From assembly GCF_015595035.1 (NCBI RefSeq), contig NZ_JADNRN010000001.1, positions 806,001 through 870,000 on the forward strand: a DNA stretch of 64,000 nucleotides, read 5' to 3'. This document shows positions 7,354 through 16,648 of the stretch, in pieces. The notes below the pieces were generated by a model. It was given only the letters and a program-made list of their open reading frames with translations, was not told where the DNA came from and did no database searches. The translations under genes were made by a program, and so were the position numbers. Position 1 is the stretch's first letter. Every line of letters starts with the position of its first letter. The stretch is from Marinibium conchae (lineage in GTDB: Bacteria; Pseudomonadota; Gammaproteobacteria; Enterobacterales; Alteromonadaceae).

Positions 7354-9501
7354 ATGAAATTTGAACAAACACACACACACATTTTTTCTAACACAACGAA
7401 TAGTACTGCAGCACTAAGGCACGTCTTCAAGCCGACAGCTATGGCGATGCTCATTTCTGCCGCGCTTAGCTTTTCTCCTCTTGCGAATGCAATGCAAGAC
7501 AGTGACGAAGACGCAATAGAGAGAATTATTGTCACTTCTGATTTAGGCCAGCGTGAAGCTAATAACCTTGCAACAAGCGTCGCGATTGTAGGACCGGAGT
7601 TAATGGAGCTTCGACAAGCTACTCATCTCGAAGACATTCTGGCTGTTGTGCCGAATTTGAATTTTAGTAGCGGTGCATCACGGGGTAAGTTCGTGCAAAT
7701 ACGCGGCATCGGTGAGCGCAGTCAATTCGCCGAGCCAATTAATCCGTCGGTCGCGTTAGTGGTCGATGAAATTAACTTTTCAGGGATTGGCGGCCTAGCC
7801 ACTTTAGTCGATGTGCAACAGGTTGAAGTGCTGTCTGGACCTCAGTCTACTGGCTTCGGGGCGACAGGCTTGGCTGGTATTGTTAAAGTTGTTAGTAACA
7901 AAGCCAGTGACACAGCAGAGGGCTACGTGCAAGGTAGCATTGGGCAATTCAATACGCTACGGTTAACGGGTGCCTACTCAGACAAATTAACCGACGGCGT
8001 AAATGCAAGAGTGGCCTTACAAAAAGTGCAAAGTGATGGCTTCGTTGAGAACATTCATTTAGGCAGAGAAGATACAAATAACATCGACGAACTCAGTGCC
8101 AGAGTAAGCATAGACGCGAACTTGTCGGAGACTTCAGATCTAGAATTTAAGTTTTATCATTTCGATATTGACAATGGTTACGATGCTTTCTCTCTCGATA
8201 ATAACAATAAGACTCGCTCAGACGAGCCGGGTTTCGATCGCACAGAGACTCAAGCTGCAAGTGCCAAGTATATCTACGAGAATGACGACAAGGTACTTTC
8301 AGTTGCAGCCACTTTTTTAACTGCTGATCTTGATTATGCGTATGACGAAGATTGGACCTTTGTTGGTTTTCATCCTGACGAATACTCCTCCTTCGACCGT
8401 TATAGCCGTGAGGTAAATAATCACACCATTGATGCACGCTATGCAAGTATTGCTGCAGACTCACCGTGGGTTGTGGGTTTGTATTATCAGGCAAGTGAGC
8501 AAGATTTGCGTCGTATATATACTTTTGCAAGCGCCGATTTTACAAGCACCTATGATCCGTCATCGATTGCACTTTACGGAGAATATAGCTGGCAAGTCAA
8601 CAAGCCTTTGTCGATCACTGCTGGTGCAAGGTTAGAGAAATTTGAAGCTGATTATATCGATAGCAGCGATTTCACTGAAAGCCTCGACGATAACCTGATT
8701 GCAGCAAAAGTAAGTGCAAGTTATGTAATAAACAAAGCAACGTTATTTTCGAGTGTGTCACGTTCGTATAAGGCTGGCGGTTTCAATCCTGATCAACGAG
8801 TGAGCGAAGACGACAGGCTGTTCGATCCAGAGTATAACTGGAACTATGAGCTAGGTGTAAAAGGCCGAGTGAATACTCGTTCCGGTATTGCAGGGCAATT
8901 GAGTGTGACTTTTTTCTATATGGAGCGAGAAGATGCTCAGGTGAGTGACTTTTCGGTAGAGCGTCGTGATGGCAATGCGGGCGGCGATTCCTTTATTGAC
9001 GTAATTGGTAATGCGGATACGGGCTTAAATAAAGGTGTTGAGATTCAAACAAATTGGCAGTTTAGCGATTCCTTTGCTACAACTATTAACTTTGGCTACC
9101 TTGATGCTACCTTTGGAAATTATACGCGAACAAATGGCAGCTTTATTCCAAAGCAAAAGCAGGCACAAGCGCCTAAGATTACTTTTTATGTCGCTTCTAA
9201 CTATGCCATCACCGATGATATTTCATGGGTGCTGGAATTAGAAGGAAAAGACCGCCATCGCTTCTCTATTGGGCATGATGAAAGGTCTCCGTTTACTGCT
9301 TTGGTTAACACTCATATTACTCTGCATCGCGGCGATATGAGCCTTCAGTTATGGGCTAAAAATATCTTTGATAGAGAAGTATTAACGCGTGGTTTTGGCG
9401 GTTTTAACAATGATCCTCGTGATGGCTACGATCCTGCAAAGCCGTATTATCAGTTTGGTCAAGAGCGTCAACTCGGTGCAACGCTTACCTATCGTTTTTA
9501 A
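7354..9501 (+). CDS. TonB-dependent outer-membrane receptor under TPP control (probable thiamine receptor)
   Basis: A 715-residue receptor. A long N-terminal leader ends near residue 46 (SPLANA), followed by a TonB-box-like ERIIVTSDLG. Next comes the plug domain (about 65-180) with VQIRGIGER and VEVLSGPQSTGFGATGLAGI, and then a 22-strand barrel ending in aromatic QLGATLTYRF. The TPP riboswitch immediately upstream and the three downstream genes indicate that the ligand is thiamine or a related precursor; the sequence alone does not show the ligand. A (AC)6-A repeat and six Ts fall within codons 6-12. The next gene starts 10 bases after the stop. Confidence 0.9.
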   Translation: MKFEQTHTHIFSNTTNSTAALRHVFKPTAMAMLISAALSFSPLANAMQDSDEDAIERIIVTSDLGQREANNLATSVAIVGPELMELRQATHLEDILAVVPNLNFSSGASRGKFVQIRGIGERSQFAEPINPSVALVVDEINFSGIGGLATLVDVQQVEVLSGPQSTGFGATGLAGIVKVVSNKASDTAEGYVQGSIGQFNTLRLTGAYSDKLTDGVNARVALQKVQSDGFVENIHLGREDTNNIDELSARVSIDANLSETSDLEFKFYHFDIDNGYDAFSLDNNNKTRSDEPGFDRTETQAASAKYIYENDDKVLSVAATFLTADLDYAYDEDWTFVGFHPDEYSSFDRYSREVNNHTIDARYASIAADSPWVVGLYYQASEQDLRRIYTFASADFTSTYDPSSIALYGEYSWQVNKPLSITAGARLEKFEADYIDSSDFTESLDDNLIAAKVSASYVINKATLFSSVSRSYKAGGFNPDQRVSEDDRLFDPEYNWNYELGVKGRVNTRSGIAGQLSVTFFYMEREDAQVSDFSVERRDGNAGGDSFIDVIGNADTGLNKGVEIQTNWQFSDSFATTINFGYLDATFGNYTRTNGSFIPKQKQAQAPKITFYVASNYAITDDISWVLELEGKDRHRFSIGHDERSPFTALVNTHITLHRGDMSLQLWAKNIFDREVLTRGFGGFNNDPRDGYDPAKPYYQFGQERQLGATLTYRF

Positions 9502-9511
9502 GGAATAGATT

Positions 9512-9769
9512 ATGAAACTAGTCGTAGATATTTCGCTATATCCGTTGAATGAGAAGTATATTGCACCTATTCAAGCCTTCATTGACAGGCTCAATAGTGA
9601 TCCAAAACTCACAACCAGTACGTCTGCAACGAGTACGATAGTGAGTGGCGATTATGAACATGTAATGGCGGTGTTGGCGAAGGAGATGAAATATACTTAC
9701 GAAGAAACAGGGCAGGCGATATTCGTATGTAAGTTCCTTAATGGCGACAAAATGGGTTCTGGCCATTGA
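9512..9769 (+). CDS. YkoF/MTH1187-like thiamine-binding protein
   Basis: An 85-residue soluble protein without signal peptide. It begins KLVVDISLYPLNEKYIAPIQ and shows the one-domain ferredoxin-like pattern of the MTH1187/YkoF family (DUF77), members of which bind thiamine or its pyrimidine moiety. It sits between the receptor and the transporter genes of a riboswitch-controlled operon, which fits cytoplasmic handling of the imported vitamin. Its stop overlaps the start of the transporter gene by 4 bases. Family placement is by sequence pattern and context; function in this organism is inference. Confidence 0.8.
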   Translation: MKLVVDISLYPLNEKYIAPIQAFIDRLNSDPKLTTSTSATSTIVSGDYEHVMAVLAKEMKYTYEETGQAIFVCKFLNGDKMGSGH

Positions 9770-10374
9770 TTGAATTTCTTCAGCAAGCTTGGACACAGGC
9801 ACAGCAGCAGAGTTTGTTGGAACTCGTTGCGGTGCTTTTGTCTGTCGCTTATGTTGTTCTGGCTGCTCATCAAAATAGCTGGTGTTGGCCTTGTGCCTTC
9901 ATCAGCACTAGTATTTTTGTCTTTTTATTTTGGGAAAGCACTTTAGTTTTCAATATGTTATTGAATGTGTTTTACATAGTGATGGCTGTTGTTGGCTATT
10001 TCAGTTGGAACAAAGGTAAGTTATTACAAACAGAAAAGTTCATAGTGAAAGCACTAAGTCTCGACAAGCTAGCGATTCTGTTGTGCTTAGGTGTGGCTAT
10101 CACCGTCATTTTAGTAATGATAGGTAGTCAATTGTTTCAATCTGAGTGGATATGGTTGGATGCCATCACCACGGTATTCTCAATTATTGCAACAATACTC
10201 ACCGCAAGAAAATATATCGATAATTGGTATTTTTGGATGGTAATGAATCCGTTAAGTGCCTATTTAGTGTATAAAAATGGTCTATATCTAACCAGCATTC
10301 TCATGGTCGTGTTTACTATCATGGCATGCTACGGCTACATAAAGTGGAAGAGCGATATTCCTAACGAGGCCTAA
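9766..10374 (+). CDS. pnuT: PnuC-family vitamin transporter, probable thiamine facilitator (PnuT)
   Basis: A 202-residue membrane protein with about seven hydrophobic segments and the PnuC-family pattern: SWCWPCAFISTSIF, then LLNVFYIVMAVVGYFSW in the first half, and WIWLDAITTVF and NPLSAYLVYKNGLY in the second. PnuC proteins carry nicotinamide riboside by facilitated diffusion. Those in TPP-controlled operons (PnuT) carry thiamine, which a kinase then traps. The start is TTG 9766, overlapping the previous stop as TTGA, with no ATG nearby; translational coupling is likely. The kinase gene follows after 6 bases. The thiamine assignment rests on operon context. Confidence 0.87.
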   Translation: MIEFLQQAWTQAQQQSLLELVAVLLSVAYVVLAAHQNSWCWPCAFISTSIFVFLFWESTLVFNMLLNVFYIVMAVVGYFSWNKGKLLQTEKFIVKALSLDKLAILLCLGVAITVILVMIGSQLFQSEWIWLDAITTVFSIIATILTARKYIDNWYFWMVMNPLSAYLVYKNGLYLTSILMVVFTIMACYGYIKWKSDIPNEA

Positions 10375-10380
10375 GTATTG

Positions 10381-11172
10381 ATGCAGATTGATGCGCTGTT
10401 AGCTCATTTGTCGGAGCCACTGCACCTAAGTGAAAATGCAGTGTTGCTGCCTTTGTCAGGCGGCACGATTAATGGCGCATTCTATTTAGTCGACAACAAA
10501 AACGAGTACATGGTGAAGTGTTTCGAGGCCAGTGAGACAGTTGACATTAATCGTTTAGAGCGGTTTCGGCTGCAAGAGCGCTTGGCTAAAAAACGTATTG
10601 CGCCAAGACCTATCTATTTGTCTGCCGAAGCTTGCATATATGTAGAGCAGTGGGTTAAGCAACACCGTAGTCAAATTCCACTCTTTTTTGATGAATTGCA
10701 TATTAATTTACTGGCGAAGACGCTTAGCAATATTCATCGCTGCAAAATAGAGCTCCCTATAGCAAATTTACCCGTAAGTTGGCAGCACTATTTAAGCTCA
10801 ATTCCCACCATTAATGACTATACACACGAGCGAGTTGCCAAGGCAACGCAAGCCTGGGAATCACACAGGCGCAACGAGTCCGCTTCGTGGGTCTTGTGTC
10901 ATAACGATTTAGCGTGGGCGCATGTATGTGTCCCAACTAAATTGATATTAGATTGGGAATACGCTGCTTTGGGTAACCGCTTTTTTGATTTGCTGTCTTG
11001 CGCCAAAGTTAATAAGTTCGATAATGAGCAACACGAAATGCTGGTCGCTGCCTATGCGAAGCAAAATGACTTAAGTATTGAATATGCGTATGAGCAATGT
11101 GGCATACAAGCTGAGTTTGTCGACCTCACGTACTCACTTTGGTATAAAGCGCTAGGCATGCAAAACGCTTAA
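10381..11172 (+). CDS. APH-fold kinase, probable thiamine kinase
   Basis: A 263-residue aminoglycoside phosphotransferase/choline kinase fold protein. The N-lobe has a nucleotide loop (PLSGGTINGAFYLV, near residue 22). The catalytic loop is CHNDLAWAHV (near 170), and the metal-binding LILDWEYAALGN follows (near 187). E. coli ThiK shares the IDWEYAGDGD form. In most family members the catalytic loop ends in Asn; here His occupies that place. As the last gene of the TPP operon it should phosphorylate imported thiamine to thiamine monophosphate. A TTG at 10378, directly before ATG 10381, is also possible as start (GAGG at 10366-10369 fits either). Confidence 0.8.
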   Translation: MQIDALLAHLSEPLHLSENAVLLPLSGGTINGAFYLVDNKNEYMVKCFEASETVDINRLERFRLQERLAKKRIAPRPIYLSAEACIYVEQWVKQHRSQIPLFFDELHINLLAKTLSNIHRCKIELPIANLPVSWQHYLSSIPTINDYTHERVAKATQAWESHRRNESASWVLCHNDLAWAHVCVPTKLILDWEYAALGNRFFDLLSCAKVNKFDNEQHEMLVAAYAKQNDLSIEYAYEQCGIQAEFVDLTYSLWYKALGMQNA

Positions 11173-11434
11173 TTGTAAAACATGCAATATCCAAATTAGC
11201 GATTGTCAATGGCATGTTTCTAGTTGCATGTGACTAATTAAATACGCTCAATCACCCACGCTCAATTACCTGTGCACAGGCCGCTGCGTAGACCGAGAGT
11301 TAGTATCAAGTCCAAACACAAGCACTTAGTGAGTGCGTGGTTGTATGAATTGTGAACGATCGCTGATTAATATCTATTATTCGACATAAAATACTTTTCT
11401 TTTTTCAGCCTCAAAGTATAATGCAACGCGCTGC

Positions 11435-11511
11435 AGGGGTGTAGTTCGAATTGGTAGAACAGCGGTCTCCAAAACCGATGGTTGGGGGTTCGAGTCCCTC
11501 CACCCCTGCCA
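11435..11511 (+). tRNA. tRNA-Trp (anticodon CCA)
   Basis: A 77-base cloverleaf including an encoded 3' CCA. The acceptor arm AGGGGTG (11435-11441) pairs with CACCCCT (11501-11507), the D arm is GTTC/GAAC, the anticodon loop is CTCCAAA with CCA in the centre, and the T arm contains GGTTCGAGTCC. The anticodon CCA reads the tryptophan codon UGG. Confidence 0.96.
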
Positions 11512-11675
11512 TTCTCCCTCGTTCTATTGGGTCTTGATCTACAAACAACTTCCACTATTCATTTATGCAGTGTTATCATTCTATTCAGCTTCGCTGAGAG
11601 AGCGGTGTTGTGCTAATCGGTTTTTTTACGCCTAAAACGATGATTATTGTTAACAACCTTGCAGGACAATCTTAC

Positions 11676-11978
11676 GTGACGACGACTTATCAAAAAGCAA
11701 CATTACAAGCTATGGGCATCACTCTTTATGAAGCGGTAAAAAGTGTGGAAGAAAGTCAGGCACTTTCCAATATTCAACACGATCACCCTTTTGTCTTGAA
11801 AGTGCTAAACTCTATTGGCTTTTCATCACTTGCTGAGTCAGGTCTGACTTGGTTGATAGGTGATAACGACGACATCACTCTCAGTGCCAGTGTGTTAACG
11901 ACCCCTGATATTCCATCCTTACAAAACCCTGAGCTGAAAAAGCGACTTTGGCTAAGCATTAAACACCTAAAAAAGTGA
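11676..11978 (+). CDS. holD: DNA polymerase III psi subunit-like protein (HolD)
   Basis: A protein of about 100 residues with the N-terminal psi-type motif YQKATLQAMGITLYEAV and a short alpha/beta body. Psi (HolD) joins chi to the clamp loader and links it to single-strand binding protein. Identification leans on this motif and on position: holD directly precedes rimI in many gammaproteobacteria, and here rimI starts 4 bases later. The proposed GTG start at 11676 has AGGA 9 bases upstream and gives the usual short lead-in before the L-x-x-MGI motif. The frame is open back to GTG 11610, with an ATG at 11640, so the true start is uncertain. Confidence 0.68.
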   Translation: MTTTYQKATLQAMGITLYEAVKSVEESQALSNIQHDHPFVLKVLNSIGFSSLAESGLTWLIGDNDDITLSASVLTTPDIPSLQNPELKKRLWLSIKHLKK

Positions 11979-11982
11979 GCTT

Positions 11983-12474
11983 ATGATTAAGCTTAGGCTT
12001 TTTAACACTAGTGATACAGCGATGGCATACACGATATTTGCCGCGGAGAGAACTCAGCCTTGGCGCTTTGACACCTTTGAGGGTTCTGCGTTAAATGGAA
12101 GGTCTCTTGTTGCGGTCAAAAATGAGGTCGTTGTCGGCTATAGTCTTCTTAGCAGTGTGTTAGATGAGGAAACCCTCGAAGATATTGCTGTTCTTCCTGC
12201 CTTTAGAAAACAAGGTGTGGGAAGGTCACTCGTTGAAGCCAGTGTTACACAAGCGAAAAAACGTGGTCAGAAAGTGATTTTCTTAGAAGTCCGCCAATCA
12301 AATGAGTCGGCCATTGCCATGTATAGAAGCTTGGGTTTTGAACTCATAGGTGAACGTAAAAATTATTACGATGCCGCCCCCCAAGTGGCAGAAATATCAT
12401 ATCAACAGAGTAAAACCAATCAAAAGAGCTCAGTTGGGCGTGAAAATGCGCTTATCATGAAAAAAGTCTTATAA
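11983..12474 (+). CDS. rimI: Ribosomal protein S18 alanine N-acetyltransferase RimI
   Basis: A 163-residue GNAT-fold protein. The acetyl-CoA loop RKQGVGRSLVEAS (near residue 76) and the C-terminal ESAIAMYRSLGFELIGERKNYY are the RimI signature. The family acetylates the N-terminal alanine of ribosomal protein S18. Position between a holD-like gene and prfC is conserved in related bacteria. The C-terminal 20 or so residues extend past the usual RimI end. Confidence 0.85.
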   Translation: MIKLRLFNTSDTAMAYTIFAAERTQPWRFDTFEGSALNGRSLVAVKNEVVVGYSLLSSVLDEETLEDIAVLPAFRKQGVGRSLVEASVTQAKKRGQKVIFLEVRQSNESAIAMYRSLGFELIGERKNYYDAAPQVAEISYQQSKTNQKSSVGRENALIMKKVL

Positions 12475-12557
12475 GACACCCTTATTAAGCATTCAAAAAT
12501 AGCTCGGAAGAAGGTACAATTCGCGCCCTTAAATATGTGCCAGTAGAACGAGAAATC

Positions 12558-14135
12558 ATGACTTATCAGAGTGAAATAGAGAAACGTCGCACCTTCGCGA
12601 TTATTTCTCACCCCGATGCCGGTAAAACGACGATTACTGAAAAGGTATTGTTGTTCGGAAATGCCTTGCAAACAGCAGGCACGGTAAAAGGGAAGAAGTC
12701 TGGACAGCATGCGAAGTCTGATTGGATGGAAATGGAAAAGGAACGCGGAATATCGGTAACCACCTCGGTAATGCAGTTTCCGTATAAAAACCATCTGGTC
12801 AATCTCCTTGATACTCCTGGGCACGAAGACTTTTCTGAAGATACCTACCGCACGCTCACTGCTGTTGACTCCTGTTTAATGGTCATTGACGCTGCAAAAG
12901 GGGTTGAAGCGAGAACCATTAAGTTGATGGAAGTAACACGTTTACGTGATACACCTATCGTGACTTTCATGAACAAGCTTGACCGAGATACTCGCGACCC
13001 TATCGACTTGCTAGATGAAGTAGAAGATATTCTCAATATTAAGTGTGCTCCCATTACGTGGCCGATTGGTATGGGTAAAGAGTTTAAAGGTGTTTATCAC
13101 TTGCTTAGGGATGAAACTATTTTGTACTCGACAGGCCAAGGTCACCGCATTCAAGAAACTCGGATTGTTAAGGGTATCGACAACCCTGAGTTGGACGACG
13201 CCATTGGCATGTATGCCGATGAACTTCGAGAAATGCTCGAACTCGTCAAAGGTGCCTCTCATGAATTTGATTTAGAGGCATTTTTAGCTGGTGAATTAAC
13301 GCCGGTTTATTTTGGTACAGCTTTAGGTAACTTTGGTGTTGATCACATGCTCGATGGCTTAATCGAGTGGGCGCCTAAGCCTCAGGGGCGCGAGCATGAT
13401 GCCGGCGAGGTGAGTAGTAGTGAGGAAAGTTTCAGTGGTTTCGTGTTCAAAATTCAAGCCAACATGGATCCCAAACACCGCGACCGGATAGCCTTCTGTC
13501 GTGTAGTCTCGGGTAAATATGAAAAAGGCATGAAAATGCATCACTCTCGCATAGGTAAAGACATCCGGGTTGCCGATGCTGTAACATTTTTAGCGGGTGA
13601 TAGGGCTCTGCTACAAGAAGCCTATGCAGGCGATATAATTGGTCTACATAACCATGGTTCAATACGCATCGGTGATACCTTTACGTCAGGTGAGAAATAT
13701 CGCTTTACGGGTATCCCAAACTTCGCACCAGAGCTCTTTAAACGCATTCGTCTTAGGGATCCGTTGAAGCAAAAGCAGTTACAAAAAGGCCTTATTCAAC
13801 TAGCTGAAGAAGGTGCGGTGCAGGTGTTTAGGCCGCTACAAAACAACGACTTAATTGTTGGTGCAGTGGGTGTACTCCAGTTCGACGTGGTGGTGGCGCG
13901 ACTTAAGGCAGAATACAATGTAGATGCCATTTATGAAGGAATCGGCGTTGCGACCGCTCGCTGGGTATATTGTGACGATGCCAAAAAGCTTGATGAGTTT
14001 AGGCGCAAAGCACAGGCCAACCTTGCCCTCGATGGCGGCGACAACCTAAGCTACGTGGCACCTAGCATGGTGAACTTGTCGCTTGCTCAAGAACGCTACC
14101 CCGACATTCAATTTAAAACTACCAGAGAACACTAG
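12558..14135 (+). CDS. prfC: Peptide chain release factor 3 (RF3)
   Basis: A 525-residue translational GTPase. G1 is [13 protein letters not shown] (near residue 19), G3 is [14 protein letters not shown], and G4 is [10 protein letters not shown] (near 138); domains II and III follow. RF3 removes RF1/RF2 from the ribosome after peptide release, using GTP. ATG 12558 gives the normal N-terminus leading to [16 protein letters not shown]; an in-frame GTG at 12537 is less likely. It is followed 12 bases later by argS. Confidence 0.97.
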   Translation: MTYQSEIEKRRTFAIISHPDAGKTTITEKVLLFGNALQTAGTVKGKKSGQHAKSDWMEMEKERGISVTTSVMQFPYKNHLVNLLDTPGHEDFSEDTYRTLTAVDSCLMVIDAAKGVEARTIKLMEVTRLRDTPIVTFMNKLDRDTRDPIDLLDEVEDILNIKCAPITWPIGMGKEFKGVYHLLRDETILYSTGQGHRIQETRIVKGIDNPELDDAIGMYADELREMLELVKGASHEFDLEAFLAGELTPVYFGTALGNFGVDHMLDGLIEWAPKPQGREHDAGEVSSSEESFSGFVFKIQANMDPKHRDRIAFCRVVSGKYEKGMKMHHSRIGKDIRVADAVTFLAGDRALLQEAYAGDIIGLHNHGSIRIGDTFTSGEKYRFTGIPNFAPELFKRIRLRDPLKQKQLQKGLIQLAEEGAVQVFRPLQNNDLIVGAVGVLQFDVVVARLKAEYNVDAIYEGIGVATARWVYCDDAKKLDEFRRKAQANLALDGGDNLSYVAPSMVNLSLAQERYPDIQFKTTREH

Positions 14136-14147
14136 GCTTCCAACTTT

Positions 14148-15881
14148 ATGAATATTCATCATTTACTCAGTGAAAGATTTACGCTCGCCGTTCAAGCGAT
14201 GGGAATAGAGGATGCCGCGATTCCATTGAGTCGCAGTACCAAGCCCGACTTCGGTGAATATCAGTTCAATGGTGCCATGGCTTTGGCGAAGCGACTGAAA
14301 CAGAAGCCTCGCGATATTGCACAACAAATACTTGAGCATGTAAGCTTGGATGATGTTGCAGAGAAGTTAGAAATAGCCGGCCCAGGTTTTATCAATATTT
14401 ACCTAAAAAATGACTGGCTCTCGGCATGGTGCGAAAGCGCACTTAGTGACGCCAAGTTAACGGTCAGCCCGCATAAGCGTCAGCGCATCGTAGTTGACTA
14501 CTCGTCTCCAAATTTAGCGAAGGAAATGCACGTTGGTCATCTGCGCAGCACTATCATCGGGGATGCTGTGGTTAATGTACTCGAATTCCTTGGGCATCAT
14601 GTTATCCGCCAAAATCACATGGGTGATTGGGGAACCCAGTTTGGCATGTTACTGGCTCATTTAAGTGATGAACTTAAAAATGCTTCAGTCGCTGAAACTG
14701 CGCTATCAGACCTTGAAGATTTTTATCGTGCTGCAAAAGTACGCTTTGATAATGAAGATGGTTTTGCTGATAGAGCCCGAGAATATGTTGTCAAGTTGCA
14801 AGGCGGTGATGTGGAATGCTTAGCGTTATGGCAACAATTTATCGACATAAGTATTACTCACAGCGAAGAGGTTTACCAGAAGCTCAACGTCGGCTTAAGC
14901 CGAAAAGATGTGATGGGTGAGAGTAGCTATAACCCTGACTTACCTGTAGTGATTGCCGATCTGAGTGATCGCAATATTGCGGTTGAAGACCAAGGCGCTA
15001 AAGTGGTTTTTATCCCGGAAATGAGCAATAAAGACGGTGATCCCGCAGTATATATCGTTCAAAAGTCTGGGGGCGGCTACCTTTATGCGACTACTGATTT
15101 AGCGGCAATTCGTTACCGTTCAAAAGAGCTCAAGGCTGATAGAACCTTAATATTCACTGATGCTCGCCAAGCACTTCATTTTAAACAAACTGAAATTGTT
15201 GCGCGCAAAGCCGCATATTTGCGAGAAGATGAAAGTTATGAGCATTGTCCTTTCGGCATGATGCTAGGTAAGGATGGCAAGCCGTTTAAAACTCGTTCCG
15301 GTGCAACAATTAAGTTGTCCGATTTGCTTGACGAAGCAATCGAGCGTGCTGATGTACTGATTAGTCAACGAGAGTCATCATTATCCGATGCGGATAAAAA
15401 ACAAGTTGCTGCTACAGTGGGTATCGGTGCTGTAAAGTATGCAGACTTGAGCAAAAACAGAACAACAGACTATATTTTGGACTGGGATACAATGCTCAGT
15501 TTCGAAGGTAATACAGCGCCTTATTTGCAATACGCGGTAACTCGCGTAAAAAGTATTTTTAGAAAAGCAGAAGCCGATCTAGATACTTATCAGGCAAGTG
15601 TAAGGGTAGCATCTCAACAAGAACATGACTTGGTTGTAAAAATGATGCAATTTGATGAAGTGCTAGAGAGTGTCGCGAAAGATGCAACACCACATGTTAT
15701 TTGCACCTATTTATACGAAGTGGCTAGTTTGTTCATGCGTTTTTATGAAGCAAATCCCATCCTTAAGTCTGACGTAACCACAGAAACTAGGCAAAGCCGA
15801 CTAGCGTTGGCGGCACTGTGTGCTAGAACCCTAGAAACAGGCTTAAATATTCTTGGTATTTCAACGCTTGATGCAATGTAG
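14148..15881 (+). CDS. argS: Arginyl-tRNA synthetase
   Basis: A 577-residue class I synthetase that charges tRNA-Arg. The N-terminal Add-1 domain (1-110) recognises the tRNA elbow. The HIGH motif appears as HVGHLRSTIIGD (near 128). The KMSKS position reads GKDGKPFKTRSG, as in gammaproteobacterial ArgS, which lacks a canonical KMSKS. The C-terminal helical DALR-type anticodon-binding domain ends in LETGLNILGISTLDAM. Length and motif order match E. coli ArgS. Confidence 0.97.
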   Translation: MNIHHLLSERFTLAVQAMGIEDAAIPLSRSTKPDFGEYQFNGAMALAKRLKQKPRDIAQQILEHVSLDDVAEKLEIAGPGFINIYLKNDWLSAWCESALSDAKLTVSPHKRQRIVVDYSSPNLAKEMHVGHLRSTIIGDAVVNVLEFLGHHVIRQNHMGDWGTQFGMLLAHLSDELKNASVAETALSDLEDFYRAAKVRFDNEDGFADRAREYVVKLQGGDVECLALWQQFIDISITHSEEVYQKLNVGLSRKDVMGESSYNPDLPVVIADLSDRNIAVEDQGAKVVFIPEMSNKDGDPAVYIVQKSGGGYLYATTDLAAIRYRSKELKADRTLIFTDARQALHFKQTEIVARKAAYLREDESYEHCPFGMMLGKDGKPFKTRSGATIKLSDLLDEAIERADVLISQRESSLSDADKKQVAATVGIGAVKYADLSKNRTTDYILDWDTMLSFEGNTAPYLQYAVTRVKSIFRKAEADLDTYQASVRVASQQEHDLVVKMMQFDEVLESVAKDATPHVICTYLYEVASLFMRFYEANPILKSDVTTETRQSRLALAALCARTLETGLNILGISTLDAM

Positions 15882-15897
15882 TTTTGTTATCACGCCG

Positions 15898-15921
15898 ATA
15901 AAGAAGTGAACATTTCTTTAT
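15898..15921. terminator. Weak AT-rich hairpin after argS
   Basis: ATAAAGAA (15898-15905) can pair with TTCTTTAT (15914-15921) across an 8-base loop, 17 bases after the argS stop. There is no following T run, so activity as a terminator is doubtful. Confidence 0.3.
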
Positions 15922-15961
15922 TACGCGCGTAGAAGTAACTCATTTATAAAGAGGATATATA

Positions 15962-16534
15962 ATGCCAAAAATACTTGCCTTCGCCGGTAGTGGTCGCAAA
16001 AATTCATACAACTTCAGCATCGCTAAATGTGCTGCGACTGGGGCTGACATCGACGGTGTTGATGTAACTGTTATTGATATGTCTGCTTTCGACATGCCTT
16101 TATTTAATGAAGATTTAGAGGCTGATTCAGGTATGCCTGAAAATGCCAAAAAATTTAAACAACTGTTGTTAGAGCACGATGGTTTTATTATCGCTAGCCC
16201 AGAATACAATAGTGGATACAGTGCTGTACTGAAGAATGCTATTGATTGGGCATCACGCATGGAAGACGGTGAAAAGCCTCTGCAGGCCTTCAAAGGTAAG
16301 TATGCTGCTATTATAGCTGCATCTCCAGGTGGTTTAGGGGGAATTCGTGGTTTAGTGCCGCTACGCATGTTGCTCGGTAATATAGGTATGTTTGTGTTGC
16401 CAAATCAACTTGCGGTGAGTGGTGTCAACAAGCTAGTGAACGAACAGCATGAAGTGAGTGACGAAAAAACCGCAAAAAATTTAAAAAATATTGGGCGAAG
16501 CCTAGCTGAAACCCTAGTTCAGCTCGCAAAATAA
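15962..16534 (+). CDS. NAD(P)H-dependent FMN reductase family flavoprotein
   Basis: A 190-residue flavodoxin-fold protein. The N-terminal phosphate-binding loop is FAGSGRKNSYN (residues about 7-17) and the family signature SPEYNSGYSAVLKNAIDW lies near residue 80. A glycine-rich ASPGGLGGIRG follows. Such enzymes reduce FMN, quinones or azo/chromate compounds with NAD(P)H; the physiological substrate cannot be told. The ribosome site AGAGG (15949-15953) precedes ATG 15962. It forms a single-gene unit between argS and prfB. Confidence 0.85.
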   Translation: MPKILAFAGSGRKNSYNFSIAKCAATGADIDGVDVTVIDMSAFDMPLFNEDLEADSGMPENAKKFKQLLLEHDGFIIASPEYNSGYSAVLKNAIDWASRMEDGEKPLQAFKGKYAAIIAASPGGLGGIRGLVPLRMLLGNIGMFVLPNQLAVSGVNKLVNEQHEVSDEKTAKNLKNIGRSLAETLVQLAK

Positions 16535-16648
16535 GGCTTTATGCTTTATTTGCTAATAAAGCTAATTTTTCAAGTCCATTTCTCTATCAAATAGGGCCGG
16601 AATTCTGTAATATTCTCGGTCTTATTTATTCTTCAAACATCAGGAATT

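Noticed and set aside
11269-11280. Perfect 12-base palindrome CCTGTGCACAGG upstream of tRNA-Trp
   Set aside because: It is a single short palindrome that matches no operator I can name, and its distance from the tRNA (about 155 bases) is not telling.
11367-11555. 62-codon minus-strand frame across tRNA-Trp
   Set aside because: It runs antisense through a tRNA gene; such frames are a common false call.
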